A stretch of DNA of 64,000 bases from Taibaiella sp041660405 (GTDB taxonomy: Bacteria > Bacteroidota > Bacteroidia > Chitinophagales > Chitinophagaceae), in NCBI GenBank assembly GCA_041660405.1, contig JBAZWL010000004.1, forward strand, positions 124,001 through 188,000, written 5' to 3'. Below, in pieces: positions 43,723 through 51,633 of the stretch (the first letter of the stretch is position 1; each line of letters begins with the position of its first letter). The translations under genes were made by a program, and so were the position numbers. The notes below the pieces were generated by a model. The model did no database searches and was not told the DNA's origin. It saw nothing but the letters and a program-made list of their open reading frames with translations.

Positions 43723-44259
43723 TTGACCACACCTGCTGAAATAGAAGATTTATTTAAAGAACATTACGAGCAATTGCATCGTTATGCCTTCACTATTGTA
43801 AAAGATATGGATGAGGCTAAAGATGTGGTGCAGGCTGTATTCCTTAATTTTTGGGATAAAAGGGCAACCCTGAATATTACATCTTCGCCCAAAGCTTATC
43901 TCTTCAGAAGTGTGTACAACGAAAGTCTTAATTACCGGAAAAAGCAGGAAGTGCTTCAGAAACATCATCATATTTCTGCGTCAGAAATATCCGATAGCCA
44001 GGAACAAAAACCATTTGCTTTTGAAGATGAATTGTATTTGAAGCAGAAGATTGAAAACGTTTTACAGGAATTGCCACCGCAGTGCAGAGAAGTATTTATT
44101 AAAAGCAGGGCGGAACAAAAAAAGTATTCGGAAATTGCAGCAGAACTTGGAATAGCGGTAAAAACAGTGGAAGCCCACATGAGCAAGGCTTTGAAATTAA
44201 TCAGGAAGATAGTAGGGGTTTTTGTGCTGCTCGTATGTCTTTATAGAGATTTGATCTGA
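43723..44259 (+). CDS. ECF-type RNA polymerase sigma factor (FecI-like)
   Basis: 178 residues from a TTG start; the longer frame from 43675 starts inside the terminator hairpin. Region 2 'LFKEHYEQLHRYAFTIVKDMDEAKDVVQAVFLNFW' type sequence and region 4 'LPPQCREVFIKSRAEQKKYSEIAAELGIAVKTVEAHMSKALK' type helix-turn-helix are both visible. It directs RNA polymerase to a small regulon and is normally held by the FecR anti-sigma encoded 4 nt downstream. The C-terminus ends in an unusual hydrophobic stretch 'IVGVFVLLVCLY'. Confidence 0.9.
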   Translation: MTTPAEIEDLFKEHYEQLHRYAFTIVKDMDEAKDVVQAVFLNFWDKRATLNITSSPKAYLFRSVYNESLNYRKKQEVLQKHHHISASEISDSQEQKPFAFEDELYLKQKIENVLQELPPQCREVFIKSRAEQKKYSEIAAELGIAVKTVEAHMSKALKLIRKIVGVFVLLVCLYRDLI

Positions 44260-44263
44260 TATT

Positions 44264-45217
44264 ATGGTTGACTTTAATTTATTCATAAAGTATTTTGCAG
44301 GAAAGGCTGATCCTGAAGAAGCTATGCTGGTCGAAGACTGGGCAAAATCTTCGGAGGAGCATCATGCCTATTTTAATAACCTGCATCAATCATGGTTGGA
44401 AGCAGGAGAGGAATTATATACCAGGCCTGATGTGCAAAAGGAATGGGAAGCTTTCAAAGAAAAACATACGATCAATAATACAGAAGAATTTGTACAACCA
44501 AAGAAACATTGGCTTTCACGTGCTGCAGCTGTTGCGGCTATGCTCGTAGTGGCAGTTGGTGGATTTTATATATTTAATACCAGCAACCAGAACGAGCCAA
44601 CCCTTATTGCAGAAGCCACAGATAAAGCCATTGAATTAAAATTGGAAGATGGTACAAGAGTTGTGGTACAGCCGGATGGAGAATTGGTTTACCCCGTAAA
44701 ATTTAAAAAAGATTCCCGCGAAGTGACATTAGTTGGAAATGGCTCCTTTGATGTGGTCCATTCAGAACATCAACCTTTCATTGTTCACCTTGGCGATCTG
44801 CATGTAAAAGTGTTGGGTACAGCTTTTGATATTGAAAGAGAAACCGGATTAATTATATTAAAGGTGAAAAGAGGAAAAGTGGCATTTTATAATAAAAATG
44901 ATACCATTATTGTAACAGAAGGTGCTACCGGAAAATATTTCAAAAAGGACAGGAAATTGGTTTTGGAACAGCCAGCCCCGTTAACCGGAACTTTCCATTT
45001 TAACAACACACCATTAAAAGATGTCGCTGCTGCTTTGGCCGCACATTTTAAAGTAAAGGTAAATATCAATAACCCTGTATTAAACGATTGTAAGCTAAGC
45101 GCAGGATTTGAACAACAGTCTCTTAAAGACATCCTGGATGCTATTTCTGCAACCTTTAATTTAAAATGTACCCTTGAAGGCCAGACGATACAGATCTCCG
45201 GAAATGCCTGCAAATAA
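44264..45217 (+). CDS. FecR-family anti-sigma factor
   Basis: 317 residues. Cytoplasmic N-terminal anti-sigma part with a DUF4880-like helix ('LFIKYFAGKADPEEAMLVEDW'), one membrane helix (about 85-103, 'AAAVAAMLVVAVGGFYIF'), the periplasmic FecR domain ('ELEDGTRVVVQPDGELVYP'-like start, 'FDVVHSEHQPFIVHLGDLHVKVLGTAFDI') and a C-terminal DUF4974 domain (about 245-315) that contacts the outer-membrane signalling partner. It transmits a surface signal to the sigma factor. The last 14 nt overlap the next gene. Confidence 0.9.
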   Translation: MVDFNLFIKYFAGKADPEEAMLVEDWAKSSEEHHAYFNNLHQSWLEAGEELYTRPDVQKEWEAFKEKHTINNTEEFVQPKKHWLSRAAAVAAMLVVAVGGFYIFNTSNQNEPTLIAEATDKAIELKLEDGTRVVVQPDGELVYPVKFKKDSREVTLVGNGSFDVVHSEHQPFIVHLGDLHVKVLGTAFDIERETGLIILKVKRGKVAFYNKNDTIIVTEGATGKYFKKDRKLVLEQPAPLTGTFHFNNTPLKDVAAALAAHFKVKVNINNPVLNDCKLSAGFEQQSLKDILDAISATFNLKCTLEGQTIQISGNACK

Positions 45218-46490
45218 TATCAGGCTATGTTTGCTTTGCTTTATCCTTATTTTATTATCGTCATTACGGATATCGGCACAGCAGGGAAATCCTATGTTTT
45301 ATAAGGAGATCCAGCTGGAGCATAAAAAGAACTACACGTTACAAACACTTACCCGCGAAATACAAAGACAGACAGGTATCAGCTTTTCCTACAATGCTGC
45401 CAGGATTGATCCTTATACCAAAATTCGTCTAAGCGATAAACTTACCGTAGAACAAATTCTATCTTCAATCCGAAGGAAGGTTGGTATTGGCTATAAAGTG
45501 ATCAGTAAGACACATATCATTTACACAGAGTCTCCCAATAAGAAAAGATCAAGGACAAAAGGCAAAAAGAGAAAACCATATAAACAACAGGAAATTCGTC
45601 AACCCGTACCGTACTATAATGATATGGTGCTGCGATCTGTAGGCACAGACAGTGTAGTCGGACAGCAAATTGTTATTGTAGGTGATTCATCAATAGCCGG
45701 ATATTATTTTTCAGGTAGCGGTGGTTCAGGTGCTATTTATGCAGGAGATGATCAAACTAAATATCCTGTATTGCTCGATGAAACCGATGATGAAGAGGTA
45801 GATGAAGACGTAAACGACTACCAGGATGGATTTAGTCGCAATACTAGTAAAGGGTATAGGAAAGGCGAAAGCGAGGCGTTGAATTATATAAAAAGAAGTG
45901 CGCTTATAGCTGCCGGTATTTCTGCAGATGAGATATATTATTTGAATCCTACTTTCCGTGCAGGGTTTGATTTTTTATATGGAACGGTGTCTTATAATAT
46001 CGGAACTTATTCGCATTGGCGTTATGGTATAGGTAGTTCGGCAAAGCTTAATGATAATTGGAGATTACATTTCAACATCAATACCGGGCAAAATATTAGT
46101 GAACGCTACAACATACAAAAATTCGACACTATTTTCCCAGCGCAACCGGATACTTTTGAAGAGCCACTTATTATTGAAACGAATACCCCGCTTCTGGTTC
46201 GGTCAAAGCTTACCCGCTTTACTTTATCCGCGGAATGGAATATGGGCAGAGGTTTTATGTTGGGTGCTGGAGTAACGCTCAATTATCTTAAAACAAGTTA
46301 TTCCAGTAATGGGAATCCGGTGACATTAAGCAATATATTGCCCATTGGCTATGATGCTGATCAAAAGTATCAGACCATTGATCCTCCCTATTTGTTAGGC
46401 AATACTTATAACGGCAACCGATCCTCCAATGTAAAAACCTGGCTGGGCCTGCAATTGATGTTGATCTACAGGCTGAAGTTTTTTGACTGA
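45204..46490 (+). CDS. STN-domain outer-membrane protein without TonB receptor domains
   Basis: 428 residues from the ATG at 45204, inside the fecR tail. Signal peptide (about 1-26), then an STN (secretin/TonB short N-terminal) domain (about 35-100: 'YTLQTLTREIQRQTGISFSYN', 'LSVEQIL'-like), a Lys/Arg-rich linker 'KKRSRTKGKKRK', a Gly/Ser and acidic stretch, and a C-terminal half whose alternating strands ('RAGFDFLYGTVSYNIG', 'WRLHFNINTG', 'FTLSAEWNMG') suggest a small beta-barrel ending in Phe-Asp. In known systems STN belongs to a TonB receptor that signals to FecR; here the receptor is replaced. Function inferred from context only. Confidence 0.75.
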   Translation: MPANNIRLCLLCFILILLSSLRISAQQGNPMFYKEIQLEHKKNYTLQTLTREIQRQTGISFSYNAARIDPYTKIRLSDKLTVEQILSSIRRKVGIGYKVISKTHIIYTESPNKKRSRTKGKKRKPYKQQEIRQPVPYYNDMVLRSVGTDSVVGQQIVIVGDSSIAGYYFSGSGGSGAIYAGDDQTKYPVLLDETDDEEVDEDVNDYQDGFSRNTSKGYRKGESEALNYIKRSALIAAGISADEIYYLNPTFRAGFDFLYGTVSYNIGTYSHWRYGIGSSAKLNDNWRLHFNINTGQNISERYNIQKFDTIFPAQPDTFEEPLIIETNTPLLVRSKLTRFTLSAEWNMGRGFMLGAGVTLNYLKTSYSSNGNPVTLSNILPIGYDADQKYQTIDPPYLLGNTYNGNRSSNVKTWLGLQLMLIYRLKFFD

Positions 46491-46506
46491 TAATAATATA
46501 TTTCCT

Positions 46507-47871
46507 TTAGGGAAAATATTTATCTACCAGGGAAATCATAGAGCACATAGTCCAGGCACCAAGCTTAAGTTCCCGATGACTTACGGTTTCAAATACATCG
46601 TTTTTACTATGATGCAGGTCGAAATAACGTTGCGGATCAGGTAGAAGTCCTGCTAATGGAACACCTTGTTTTTTGAGTAAACTGATATCCACACCGCCTT
46701 CTTCCTGGTTAAAATCATAAACACCATAAGGAATAAATAAAGGAGCCCAACTGCGGACCTTCGCTTTCAAGGTATCCGGCATTTCCAAACCTACCCCTCT
46801 GGGTACAAAGCCGCCAGCATCGCTTTCCAGGGCAAAAATATGTTGCTCTTTTTTTGCCAGAGCAGAATCGGCATAAGCAATACCTCCTTTTACACCATTC
46901 TCTTCATTCATAAAGAGTACAGCTCTTATAGTATGTTTGGGTTTTATGCCTAAAGCTTTATAGGTGCGAATCACCTCTATAGATTGCACACATCCTGCAC
47001 CATCATCATGAGCGCCTTCGCCTACATCCCATGAGTCCAGATGGCCACCAACAACAATGATTTGCTCGGGATGTTCTGAACCTTTTATCTCGCCTATCAC
47101 ATTATAAGAGCGCTTGGTTCCTTTCATAGCACAATTAGAAATTAGTTGTGCTTTTGTATTTTTTTTCGCGCAAGCTGCTGCTAATTTATCCGCAGAAAAA
47201 TTACCAATAGCAATGGCCGGTACGTGTGGAATGCCGTCATTATATTTCGATGAACCAGTATGCGGAGCATCATCTGCACCTGTGCTTACAGATCGGATAA
47301 TTACACCGACAGCCTGCTTTTCAGCCGCTTTATTTACTGCAATCCAGCGATATTTTACTGCGTCACCATAGCCTTCAAAAGTATTAACGATATCCTGACG
47401 GAATTTGTAATTGAAGAATACGATCTTACCTTTTATCTGATCAAGAGGCAACTTTTCAAACGCTTCAATACTTGCTACGCAAAGAATCTCTTTCTCCAGC
47501 AATTTACCACCTGTTCCATCTGTATTGCCAAGTGAGGTCATTGGTATGGAAACATAATTATTGCCCTCTAACTGCACTTTTAAGGATTCAGTCCCTCTTA
47601 TCCAAAGCGGAACGTCCACAGGTTGCAGCCATACTTTATCTGCACCGGCTTCTTCCAGGGCCTTCTTGCCCCATTGCACCGCTTTATCAGCCGCTGCAGA
47701 GCCACTTAGGCGATGGCCGATGGTTTTGGTGAGCACACGCAGATTTTCATAGCAAGTGCCATTCATCATGATCTCGTTCGAGATAGATCTTAAAGTAGTG
47801 GAATCGCTGTTCTGGGCAAATATTGGTGTGGCTGTGGTCAGCAGCAATAAAAGTGCGGTTAGTCTTTTCAT
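46507..47871 (-). CDS. M28-family zinc aminopeptidase with PA domain
   Basis: 454 residues from the ATG at 47871. Signal peptide (1-19, 'TPIFAQ'), N-terminal part with an inserted PA domain (about 130-230), then the M28 catalytic core with two-zinc ligands visible as 'GGHLDSWDVGEGAHDDGAG' (His and Asp), 'MNEENG' (Glu), 'ALESDAGG' (Asp) and 'DLHHSKND' (His). Such secreted carboxy/aminopeptidases trim peptides in the periplasm or outside. Convergent with the STN gene after a 16-nt gap. Confidence 0.9.
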   Translation of the reverse strand: MKRLTALLLLLTTATPIFAQNSDSTTLRSISNEIMMNGTCYENLRVLTKTIGHRLSGSAAADKAVQWGKKALEEAGADKVWLQPVDVPLWIRGTESLKVQLEGNNYVSIPMTSLGNTDGTGGKLLEKEILCVASIEAFEKLPLDQIKGKIVFFNYKFRQDIVNTFEGYGDAVKYRWIAVNKAAEKQAVGVIIRSVSTGADDAPHTGSSKYNDGIPHVPAIAIGNFSADKLAAACAKKNTKAQLISNCAMKGTKRSYNVIGEIKGSEHPEQIIVVGGHLDSWDVGEGAHDDGAGCVQSIEVIRTYKALGIKPKHTIRAVLFMNEENGVKGGIAYADSALAKKEQHIFALESDAGGFVPRGVGLEMPDTLKAKVRSWAPLFIPYGVYDFNQEEGGVDISLLKKQGVPLAGLLPDPQRYFDLHHSKNDVFETVSHRELKLGAWTMCSMISLVDKYFP

Positions 47872-48000
47872 CAGGTAAAAATAAAACAAAGACGCAGAAT
47901 AAAAAGTCCCGCTTATAGTGTGAGTTTTGTAAGATATAAGTTTGAAGATTCCGGTTTATCTAAAGTTCGTAAGTTTGGCCTTTACTTTGTTAAGGCGCCA

Positions 48001-49047
48001 ATGTCAGCAGATACTCCATATCAGAAATTGATTATAAAGCAAATCATAAAGGAAACGCCCGATGCTAAAACCTTTGTGTTGGAGCAGGTTTCGGGTGATC
48101 CTTATCATTATAAAGCCGGCCAATTTCTTACGTTTAATTTTCCCAAAGCTGCCGGCGACCACAGACGCTCTTACTCTATTTCTTCATCACCGGTATGTGA
48201 TGAGCCACTGTCTATTACCGTTAAGCGTGTGGAGAACGGTGAATATTCACGTTATTTTATTGATCATTCCAAAGTAGGGGAAACGTTGCTGTGTGCAGGT
48301 GTGGGCGGTTTGTTTATTTTACCGGATGATTTGAGTGCTTACAAACAATTATTTTTTACGGCAGCTGGAAGCGGTATCACACCGGTTTTTTCTTTGATCA
48401 AAACGGCATTAAAACTGTACGATCATCTTTCAATAGTGCTCATCTATAGTAATCGTAGTGCAAAGGATACAATATTTTACAATCAACTAATCGACCTGGC
48501 AGCTCATAGTCATGGGCGTTTTGTTATAGATTTCCTTTTCAGTTCGAGCAATAATATTCTCAAGTCCAGACTTAACAATAGTCTGCTTACCTCCATGCTA
48601 TCGGAATATGGAAAGGCTAAGCGGGAGGAAATACTCTGTTATGTTTGTGGGCCGGTTGAATATATGGATACTGTTTCCATCACATTATTAACCGAGGGCA
48701 TACCCAAAGAAAATATCCGGAAAGAGAATTTTGTGCATTATGTGCCCGAACGTACTGAATTACCACCAGATATCGATCCTCATAAAGTGAGTATTAAGCT
48801 TAAGGACAGGACTGTTTCCTTTACCGTACAATATCCGGTATCCATATTGCACCAAGCCCAAAAAGAAGGTATAGCATTACCTTATAGCTGTGAGTCAGGT
48901 CAATGTGGAAGCTGCGCTGCAAGGTGCACCCATGGTCGGGTTTGGATAGCATATAATGAAGTACTGACCGATAGAGAAATGAACCAGGGCCTGATCCTAA
49001 CCTGCCAGGGATTTCCTGTTGGTGGAGATGTGGAACTAGAGTATTAA
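48001..49047 (+). CDS. flavin and 2Fe-2S ferredoxin reductase (PaaE-like)
   Basis: 348 residues from the ATG at 48001; the longer frame from 47920 starts before a TACTTTG promoter-like site (47983-47989). Domains: FAD-binding FNR-type ('HRRSYSISSSP' about residues 50-60), NAD(P)-binding ('FFTAAGSGITPVFSLI'), and a C-terminal plant-type 2Fe-2S domain with 'CESGQCGSC' and a last ligand in 'LTCQG'. It passes electrons from NAD(P)H via flavin to the cluster and on to an oxygenase or desaturase. No oxygenase gene is near, so the acceptor is unknown. Confidence 0.88.
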   Translation: MSADTPYQKLIIKQIIKETPDAKTFVLEQVSGDPYHYKAGQFLTFNFPKAAGDHRRSYSISSSPVCDEPLSITVKRVENGEYSRYFIDHSKVGETLLCAGVGGLFILPDDLSAYKQLFFTAAGSGITPVFSLIKTALKLYDHLSIVLIYSNRSAKDTIFYNQLIDLAAHSHGRFVIDFLFSSSNNILKSRLNNSLLTSMLSEYGKAKREEILCYVCGPVEYMDTVSITLLTEGIPKENIRKENFVHYVPERTELPPDIDPHKVSIKLKDRTVSFTVQYPVSILHQAQKEGIALPYSCESGQCGSCAARCTHGRVWIAYNEVLTDREMNQGLILTCQGFPVGGDVELEY

Positions 49048-49082
49048 CCCAATAAGGGTTTAAAACTCTTATTGGGTTTGAA
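49046..49082 (+). terminator. terminator after the reductase gene
   Basis: 16-bp stem AACCCAATAAGGGTTT with one G-T wobble; starts at the stop codon. Confidence 0.8.
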
Positions 49083-49088
49083 TGGCAA

Positions 49089-49820
49089 CTAAGCCATCAA
49101 TAAAAATATCACCGGCTTCTTATGTAATTCAGGGACTTGTTTGCTCCACTCTGCTACCGTTCTGGTTTTGATAAATTCTTTCTCATCGGTAATATCAGCG
49201 GCAATACATAGTTTAGAGGAAGGTTTGCATAAACGCATTACATCCTGGAACAGCTGATTATTACGATAAGGTGTTTCGATGAAGATCTGTGTTTCATTTC
49301 TTTCAGTCGAAATAGCTTCCAGTTCCCTGATTGCCTTGCTACGCATGGGTTCTTTCACTGGCAAATAACCGGCAAAGCGAAAACCTTGTCCGTTAAATCC
49401 GGATGCCATTAATGCCAGTAAAATTGAACTTGGGCCTGTTAATGGGACAACTGCGGCACCGATCTCTTGTGCAGCCGCTGCAAGTGCACTTCCCGGATCG
49501 GCAACGCCCGGACAACCTGCTTCGCTCATCATGCCTACATCATAACCTGCCTTCAGCCACTTGCGTAATAAAGCAAGGTCAGGAGCAGTTTGGCTATTAA
49601 TTTCAGAGAATTGAATGGCATCAATGTCGACAGACTTATCTATACTTTTAAGGTGCCTTCTGGCCGTACGGATATTTTCAACGAAGTAGTATTTAATGGT
49701 ACAGCTTAGTTGTTTTACTGTTTCGGGAAGCGTATGCAAGGCCAGTTCTGCAAGGGGAACCGGGATCATGTAAAGTTTGCCTAAACCTTTGGTTGTGTGT
49801 TGCTCATTTTGTGATGACAT
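49089..49820 (-). CDS. RsmI-like SAM-dependent methyltransferase (tetrapyrrole methylase fold)
   Basis: 243 residues from the ATG at 49820. The fold's landmarks are present: 'GKLYMIPVPL' strand start, 'YYFVENIRTARRHL', 'GYDVGMMSEAGCPGVADPGS' and 'VVPLTGPSSILLALMASG'. RsmI 2'-O-methylates C1402 of 16S rRNA; this shorter, Bacteroidota-type member lacks the RsmI C-terminal domain, so its substrate may differ. Near-match promoter TACCTTTA at 49825-49832 sits almost against the start codon. Confidence 0.82.
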   Translation of the reverse strand: MSSQNEQHTTKGLGKLYMIPVPLAELALHTLPETVKQLSCTIKYYFVENIRTARRHLKSIDKSVDIDAIQFSEINSQTAPDLALLRKWLKAGYDVGMMSEAGCPGVADPGSALAAAAQEIGAAVVPLTGPSSILLALMASGFNGQGFRFAGYLPVKEPMRSKAIRELEAISTERNETQIFIETPYRNNQLFQDVMRLCKPSSKLCIAADITDEKEFIKTRTVAEWSKQVPELHKKPVIFLLMA

Positions 49821-49837
49821 GCGGTAAAGGTAAGCAT

Positions 49838-49868
49838 ACAAAAAAGCCGCACAAAATTGTGCGGCTTT
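49838..49868 (-). terminator. terminator of hpf
   Basis: 12-bp stem AAAGCCGCACAA / TTGTGCGGCTTT, T run on the minus strand. Confidence 0.85.
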
Positions 49869-49887
49869 GAATATGATCTTTAAAGAA

Positions 49888-50187
49888 TTAAGCGATTGCT
49901 TTTTCTTTCGATTTTTTTATTTGTGAAACGAGCGAGTCAAACGCTTCGTCAAAAGATTCTTCAAATACTTTGGATTCGTGCTTGGCGAACAACGATCGCT
50001 TGGGAATGGATACTCTGATTTCCGCGACCTTGTCCTTTACTTTCTGCGAGAGGTTTCCCAACTTCAGATATACTTCTACACCCGTTATTTTATCATGGAA
50101 AGTTTTAAGTTTATCCAGTCTCTTTTGAACATGTTCCAGCAGTTTCTCATCTGCGTCAAAATGAACAGTCTGAATTTGTACATTCAT
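49888..50187 (-). CDS. hpf: ribosome hibernation-promoting factor (HPF/YfiA family, short form)
   Basis: 99 residues, the single-domain form. Starts 'MNVQIQTVHFDADEKLLEHVQKRLDKL', with 'VEVYLKLG' and the basic 'SIPKRSLFAKHESK' patch that lies in the 30S decoding region. It stabilises inactive ribosomes in slow growth. Third gene of the Bacteroidota-typical cluster rpsU-xerC-hpf on the same strand, followed by its own terminator. Confidence 0.9.
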   Translation of the reverse strand: MNVQIQTVHFDADEKLLEHVQKRLDKLKTFHDKITGVEVYLKLGNLSQKVKDKVAEIRVSIPKRSLFAKHESKVFEESFDEAFDSLVSQIKKSKEKAIA

Positions 50188-50270
50188 AATTCGTCATTTT
50201 AAGTTAAAAAATAAATAGTCTCGTGTAGCTTTTATATCATAGTTGGAAGGTATAAAAAAATGATGACAAA

Positions 50271-51164
50271 TTAACTTTTAGGGTGCGCTTTTCTGTAAAC
50301 TTCTTTTAGTCTGTCTATATTATTATGCGTGTAAATTTGAGTAGCTGCAAGACTGCTGTGTCCAAGTAATTCTTTAACCGCATTCAGCTCCGCACCATTG
50401 TTGGAAAGTTGTGTTGCGAAAGTGTGTCTTAATACGTGCGGGCTCTTCTTGGTCAACGTTGTAATCGTTTTCAGGTGTTTCTGGACAATACGATAAACAT
50501 ATTGTGGATACAAGGGTTTGCCGCTCATCAAGCACAACAAAAATGGTGATGGTTGGTTGAAAATTTTTCTTTTCTCATCCATATATTGCCGCAGATCAAT
50601 CAAAAGGTCTTCAGCTACCGGAATCATTCTTTCTTTGTTGCGTTTACCCAGTACTCTTATCTGTTTTCTGGAAAATTCAATATCAGATTCTTTCAGTCCG
50701 GTAAGCTCTCCGCGACGCATGCCGGTTTGATAAAGCAGCTCCACAATAAGCCTTTCTGTATCTCCTTCAAAACCTTCAGGATAGGTCAAAGCGGTTGTTA
50801 TTTGTTCGGTTTGTTGTTCTTCGAGAAAAACAGGTAATCTTTTTGGCGCTTTTGGAATACTGATCTGTCGGGTTGGGTTTTGGTTAACCAACCCCAGGCG
50901 TAATAAATATTTAAATAATGATTTTACGGCAGATATTTTACGTTGCAGTGTACGTTCGCTTTTTTCTTCCTCTTTAAGTTCTGCGAGCCACGAGCGCACA
51001 TGTATATGCTTGATGAGTGTAACTTCATCCAACTCAAATTGTTGTTGCAGGAAAAGGGAAAATTGATTGAGATCGTTCTGATAAGCAATGAAAGTATGTT
51101 CAGACATTCGCTTTTCAAAGCGGACATAATGCAGAAAATCGGGTATAGCAGCAGCGATCAGCAA
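50271..51164 (-). CDS. xerC: tyrosine recombinase XerC/XerD type
   Basis: About 297 residues. N-terminal SAM-like core-binding domain ('FLHYVRFEKRMSEHTFIAYQNDL'-like start) and C-terminal catalytic domain with Arg in 'GMRRGELTGL', 'HVLRHTFAT' (His, Arg), 'LGHSSLAATQIYTH' (His, nucleophile Tyr). It resolves chromosome dimers at dif. The start is uncertain: the TTG at 51164 gives the expected N-terminal length, whereas the frame further upstream runs through the rpsU terminator hairpin. Cluster context with rpsU and hpf marks it as housekeeping, not phage-borne. Confidence 0.85.
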   Translation of the reverse strand: MLIAAAIPDFLHYVRFEKRMSEHTFIAYQNDLNQFSLFLQQQFELDEVTLIKHIHVRSWLAELKEEEKSERTLQRKISAVKSLFKYLLRLGLVNQNPTRQISIPKAPKRLPVFLEEQQTEQITTALTYPEGFEGDTERLIVELLYQTGMRRGELTGLKESDIEFSRKQIRVLGKRNKERMIPVAEDLLIDLRQYMDEKRKIFNQPSPFLLCLMSGKPLYPQYVYRIVQKHLKTITTLTKKSPHVLRHTFATQLSNNGAELNAVKELLGHSSLAATQIYTHNNIDRLKEVYRKAHPKS

Positions 51165-51213
51165 AGTAAGAATATTTAAAATCGGCCACCCGTTTTCAGA
51201 GTTTATACCAATA

Positions 51214-51255
51214 GAAACGGGATTGTAAATATACGAATTTACAATCCCGTTTTCC
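51214..51255 (-). terminator. terminator or attenuator between rpsU and xerC
   Basis: 17-bp stem (GAAACGGGATTGTAAAT and complement, one bulged T) with a 6-nt loop. Confidence 0.7.
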
Positions 51256-51332
51256 AAAAATATTACAAACACTTCACTATCGCCGTATTAGAGCAACAGT
51301 AAGGCTTTATAAGGCAAAAGTTTAAGACAAAC

Positions 51333-51530
51333 TTAGATTTCCACTTTGCCAGCCATGATTTGCTGACGGTAAGCGGCTTTCAGAATTTCTTTACGACGTT
51401 GCACAGAAGGCTTTGTGAAAGCTTGGCGAGCACGTAATTGGTTTAAAGTGCGTGACTTCTCAAATTTCTTTTTGTATTTTTTGAGCGCCTTGTCTATGTT
51501 TTCGCAATCTTTAGCATCTAAAATAAGCAT
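51333..51530 (-). CDS. rpsU: 30S ribosomal protein bS21
   Basis: 65 residues: 'MLILDAKDCENIDKALKKYKKKF' start, 'RARQAFTKPSVQRR' basic segment, matching bS21. In Bacteroidota ribosomes bS21 helps bury the 16S rRNA anti-Shine-Dalgarno tail, which is why most genes lack SD sites. This gene has one: AAAGGGGGT ends nine nt before the ATG. Promoter at 51564-51571. An in-frame TTG at 51566 overlaps the promoter and is rejected. Confidence 0.93.
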   Translation of the reverse strand: MLILDAKDCENIDKALKKYKKKFEKSRTLNQLRARQAFTKPSVQRRKEILKAAYRQQIMAGKVEI

Positions 51531-51538
51531 AATTATAT

Positions 51539-51547
51539 ACCCCCTTT
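51539..51547 (-). promoter_or_regulatory. Shine-Dalgarno-like site of rpsU
   Basis: Minus strand AAAGGGGGT, nine nt before the ATG. It can pair with the 16S 3' tail over nine positions with one G-U wobble; other genes in the window lack such a site. Confidence 0.65.
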
Positions 51548-51563
51548 TTTTCCTTCGGGAGGG

Positions 51564-51571
51564 CAAAGGTA
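51564..51571 (-). promoter_or_regulatory. TAnnTTTG promoter for rpsU
   Basis: Minus strand TACCTTTG, 33 nt before the ATG at 51530. Confidence 0.6.
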
Positions 51572-51615
51572 AATAGTTTTTTTAAATTCAACAAATTGGT
51601 GTGTGGATTTTCTTA

Positions 51616-51623
51616 TATTTTTG
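51616..51623 (+). promoter_or_regulatory. TAnnTTTG promoter for tsaD
   Basis: TATTTTTG, 10 nt before the ATG at 51634; the leader is a few nucleotides at most. Confidence 0.6.
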
Positions 51624-51633
51624 CAGACCAGTT

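Noticed and set aside
50271..51164. XerC-type gene as a sign of an integrated element
   Set aside because: It sits in the rpsU-xerC-hpf housekeeping cluster with no attachment sites or phage genes nearby.
50271..51272. xerC starting at 51272
   Set aside because: The first 36 codons would run through the rpsU terminator hairpin and match nothing in XerC.
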